A stretch of 64,000 bases of DNA from Balanoglossus misakiensis (Eukaryota; Hemichordata). Position 1 is the stretch's first letter; each line of letters opens with the position of its first letter. The stretch spans positions 15,066,001 to 15,130,000 of the forward strand of contig CM082579.2 in the NCBI GenBank assembly GCA_040954595.2, given 5' to 3'. The notes beneath the pieces are model-generated. The model was not told the DNA's origin. It did no database searches and saw only the letters and a list, made by a program, of their open reading frames with translations. Below are positions 63,051-64,000 of this stretch, piece by piece. The position numbers and the translations under genes are program-made.

Positions 63051-63191
63051 ATCATACCTTGCGGGCGAAAAGCGATGGATATACCTGAAAAATTTGTAAC
63101 AGAATTGTATCATCCGCCACAAATAATGATATCAGAAGTCGAGATATCTCCACAGAAGAAGAGGGTGTGCGTTGTAGGAAAAGTCCATGAT
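63051..63191 (+). CDS. Exon with start codon of the plus-strand gene (MDIPEKF...)
   Basis: The acceptor ACTTTTTTCCAG ends at 63050 and the consensus donor GTGAGT begins at 63192. The ATG at 63075 sits in a good context (GCGATGG). It opens 39 codons beginning MDIPEKFVTELYHPPQ and ending KKRVCVVGKVHD, and the exon ends between codons. The region upstream of the ATG in the exon is also open in frame, so it could instead be an internal exon of a longer protein. The hydrophobic stretch RVCVVGKV after a polar segment is reminiscent of the first strand of small OB-fold proteins (for example the telomere-capping subunit TEN1), but 39 residues are too few to decide. Reading through the donor gives a stop after 12 further codons. 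The next exon is not identified in this window. Confidence 0.5.
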
Positions 63192-63649
63192 GTGAGTACT
63201 GTCAAATGTTGCACAAATAGCCGTTAAACCTGAAATATAGATTGAAAGTGGATATTGTTTTACACAATTTTTGAACATTGAAGTAAAGTATTAGAATGAT
63301 GGAATCCGATAAAAAAAGTGAGTTGGTAATTTCGGCATCCGACTTCGTTATTAAAAATGGAAAGGTTTGCGATTCGGTTCAAGTAGTATTTGCAAGTTTG
63401 AAAGGAAATATTTCATTGAAGTACAGTGGCAACTACTGCATTATTGAGAATCTTTGAAATGTTGATGAACGGAGACTTATAATAGAATAAATGAAAACCT
63501 ACCTTTAACGGTGTTAGGGTTACTACACCTGACAGACCGCTGGTCTGCGTCCGACCGATTCTGAGCTCCTAGCTCTTGTGGAGACATGCGGAGGTACAGC
63601 GGGTTAACGGTTAGGAAGTGTTGATGAAAGGAATGATTAATTACATAGG
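63192..63649. other. Probable intronic or intergenic sequence
   Basis: Apart from the doubtful 52-codon frame, I see only a short perfect hairpin, CAGACC-GCT-GGTCTG, at 63533-63547. There is no recognisable exon, RNA gene or repeat. Confidence 0.5.
63299..63457 (+). CDS. Small open frame, 52 codons, uncertain
   Basis: An ATG at 63299 (MESDKKSELV...) opens 52 codons ending at TGA 63455-63457. It contains GTGAGT near 63319, so it could be a short exon with a donor. There is no acceptor of quality, no homology I recognise, and its composition is that of the surrounding AT-rich sequence. It would lie in the next intron of the plus-strand gene. I list it as a possibility and think chance is more likely. 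Confidence 0.12.
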   Translation: MESDKKSELVISASDFVIKNGKVCDSVQVVFASLKGNISLKYSGNYCIIENL

Positions 63650-63828
63650 CCAATCAGGATCCTGGAGTTAGATATTCGAGTGAAATGGTGGAAAAACGGG
63701 AATGCCGATTGGTTCAATTTAACCGGAGGGAAATTGCTACATTATATGACGTCAGTTGCGAACGATAATGCATATATTAAGCTAAGGTTGAATCCGGTTT
63801 TTCCATCAAGCACAAGCATATTTCAGTC
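63650..63828 (+). promoter_or_regulatory. Promoter-like cluster: two CCAAT boxes, CRE, TATA-like, Inr-like
   Basis: In order: CCAATCAG at 63650-63657, an inverted CCAAT (ATTGG) at 63708-63712, the full CRE palindrome TGACGTCA at 63747-63754, TATATTAAG at about 63772-63780 and TCAGTC at 63823-63828. This spacing of NF-Y and CREB/ATF sites resembles many animal proximal promoters. No following reading frame is visible before the window ends, so a gene downstream is an inference. The TATA-like element is about 50 bp from the Inr-like motif, further than usual. Confidence 0.3.
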
Positions 63829-64000
63829 ATAAAAAAAACGAAGAGAATAACACTAAAAAAATATTTCCTTTTTAAAAACTTCACTATAGCATTATTATAA
63901 TGATGTACGTCGTACATAAAATGATACACGTGACATCGACTTGTTCAGAGTTTTAAAACAGGTAGAGAGTGCCCATGGGTAACCCGAAAACACACAAACC
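63829..64000. other. Window end, no gene seen
   Basis: AT-rich sequence with a near-palindrome ATGTACGTCGTACAT at about 63903-63917 and an E-box CACGTG at 63927-63932. No exon or repeat is evident. Confidence 0.4.

Noticed and set aside
63533-63547. Hairpin CAGACC-GCT-GGTCTG as a terminator or small RNA
   Set aside because: A six-pair stem with no U tract and no surrounding RNA-gene signals in a eukaryotic context is too weak.

Overview
The window looks like nuclear DNA of an animal, probably an invertebrate: a long AT-rich satellite array followed by about 4.8 kb of unique sequence with spliced-gene signals (GT/AG introns, a polyadenylation signal, phase-compatible exons). I see no bacterial operons, rRNA, tRNA, CRISPR array or phage genes. 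The species cannot be named from what is visible.

Region 1 (1-59164) is one uninterrupted head-to-tail satellite. The full-length monomer is 78-79 bp and about 27% GC, giving roughly 750 copies by simple division. All copies read are in the same orientation. Monomer variants are arranged in nested higher-order repeats whose period changes along the array. Offsets are about 1303, 2189, 2268, 3571 and 6608 bp in the first 12 kb; 1158 then 1779 bp from 12 to 20 kb; 762 bp at 20.5-22 kb; 3695 bp from 21.4 to 28.8 kb; 1705 bp to about 32 kb; 1071, 760, 733 and 420 bp in the middle; 2513 and 2354 bp from 45.8 to 54.4 kb; and 391 and 315 bp near the right edge. A 189-bp block recurs 20 times across the array but is missing between about 9.1 and 23.2 kb. 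The open frames in the array (up to 175 codons, on both strands) are by-products of a monomer length near a multiple of three and are not annotated as genes.

Region 2 (59160-60207) is the right edge. The satellite stops abruptly in a canonical monomer and joins, through the shared bases ATGAC, three copies plus a partial fourth of an unrelated 309-bp tandem repeat. Its copies diverge more with distance from the satellite. Each full copy ends in a GC-rich motif resembling the core of the CTCF consensus.

Region 3 (60270-64000) holds a probable divergent gene pair. On the minus strand a small gene (exons near 62372-62359, 61897-61726, 61549-61491 and a terminal exon ending at 60341 or 60345, then AATAAA at 60301-60296) has exons whose phases agree across all three introns; it would encode a protein of 119 or 123 residues that I do not recognise. 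On the plus strand an untranslated exon ending at 62621 and a coding exon at 63051-63191 begin a second gene that continues outside what I can resolve. The two first exons lie back to back about 235 bp apart and are flanked by a 320-340 bp imperfect inverted repeat forming the start of both first introns, as if one exon-intron junction had been duplicated in inverted orientation. The third minus-strand intron carries, close to its two ends, 26-nt segments that are complementary apart from one G-U wobble. The last 350 bp contain CCAAT boxes and a full CRE palindrome that could be a further promoter.

The most interesting points are the layered higher-order organisation of the satellite, the sharp satellite boundary, the inverted-duplicated bidirectional first exons, and the intron with self-complementary ends.
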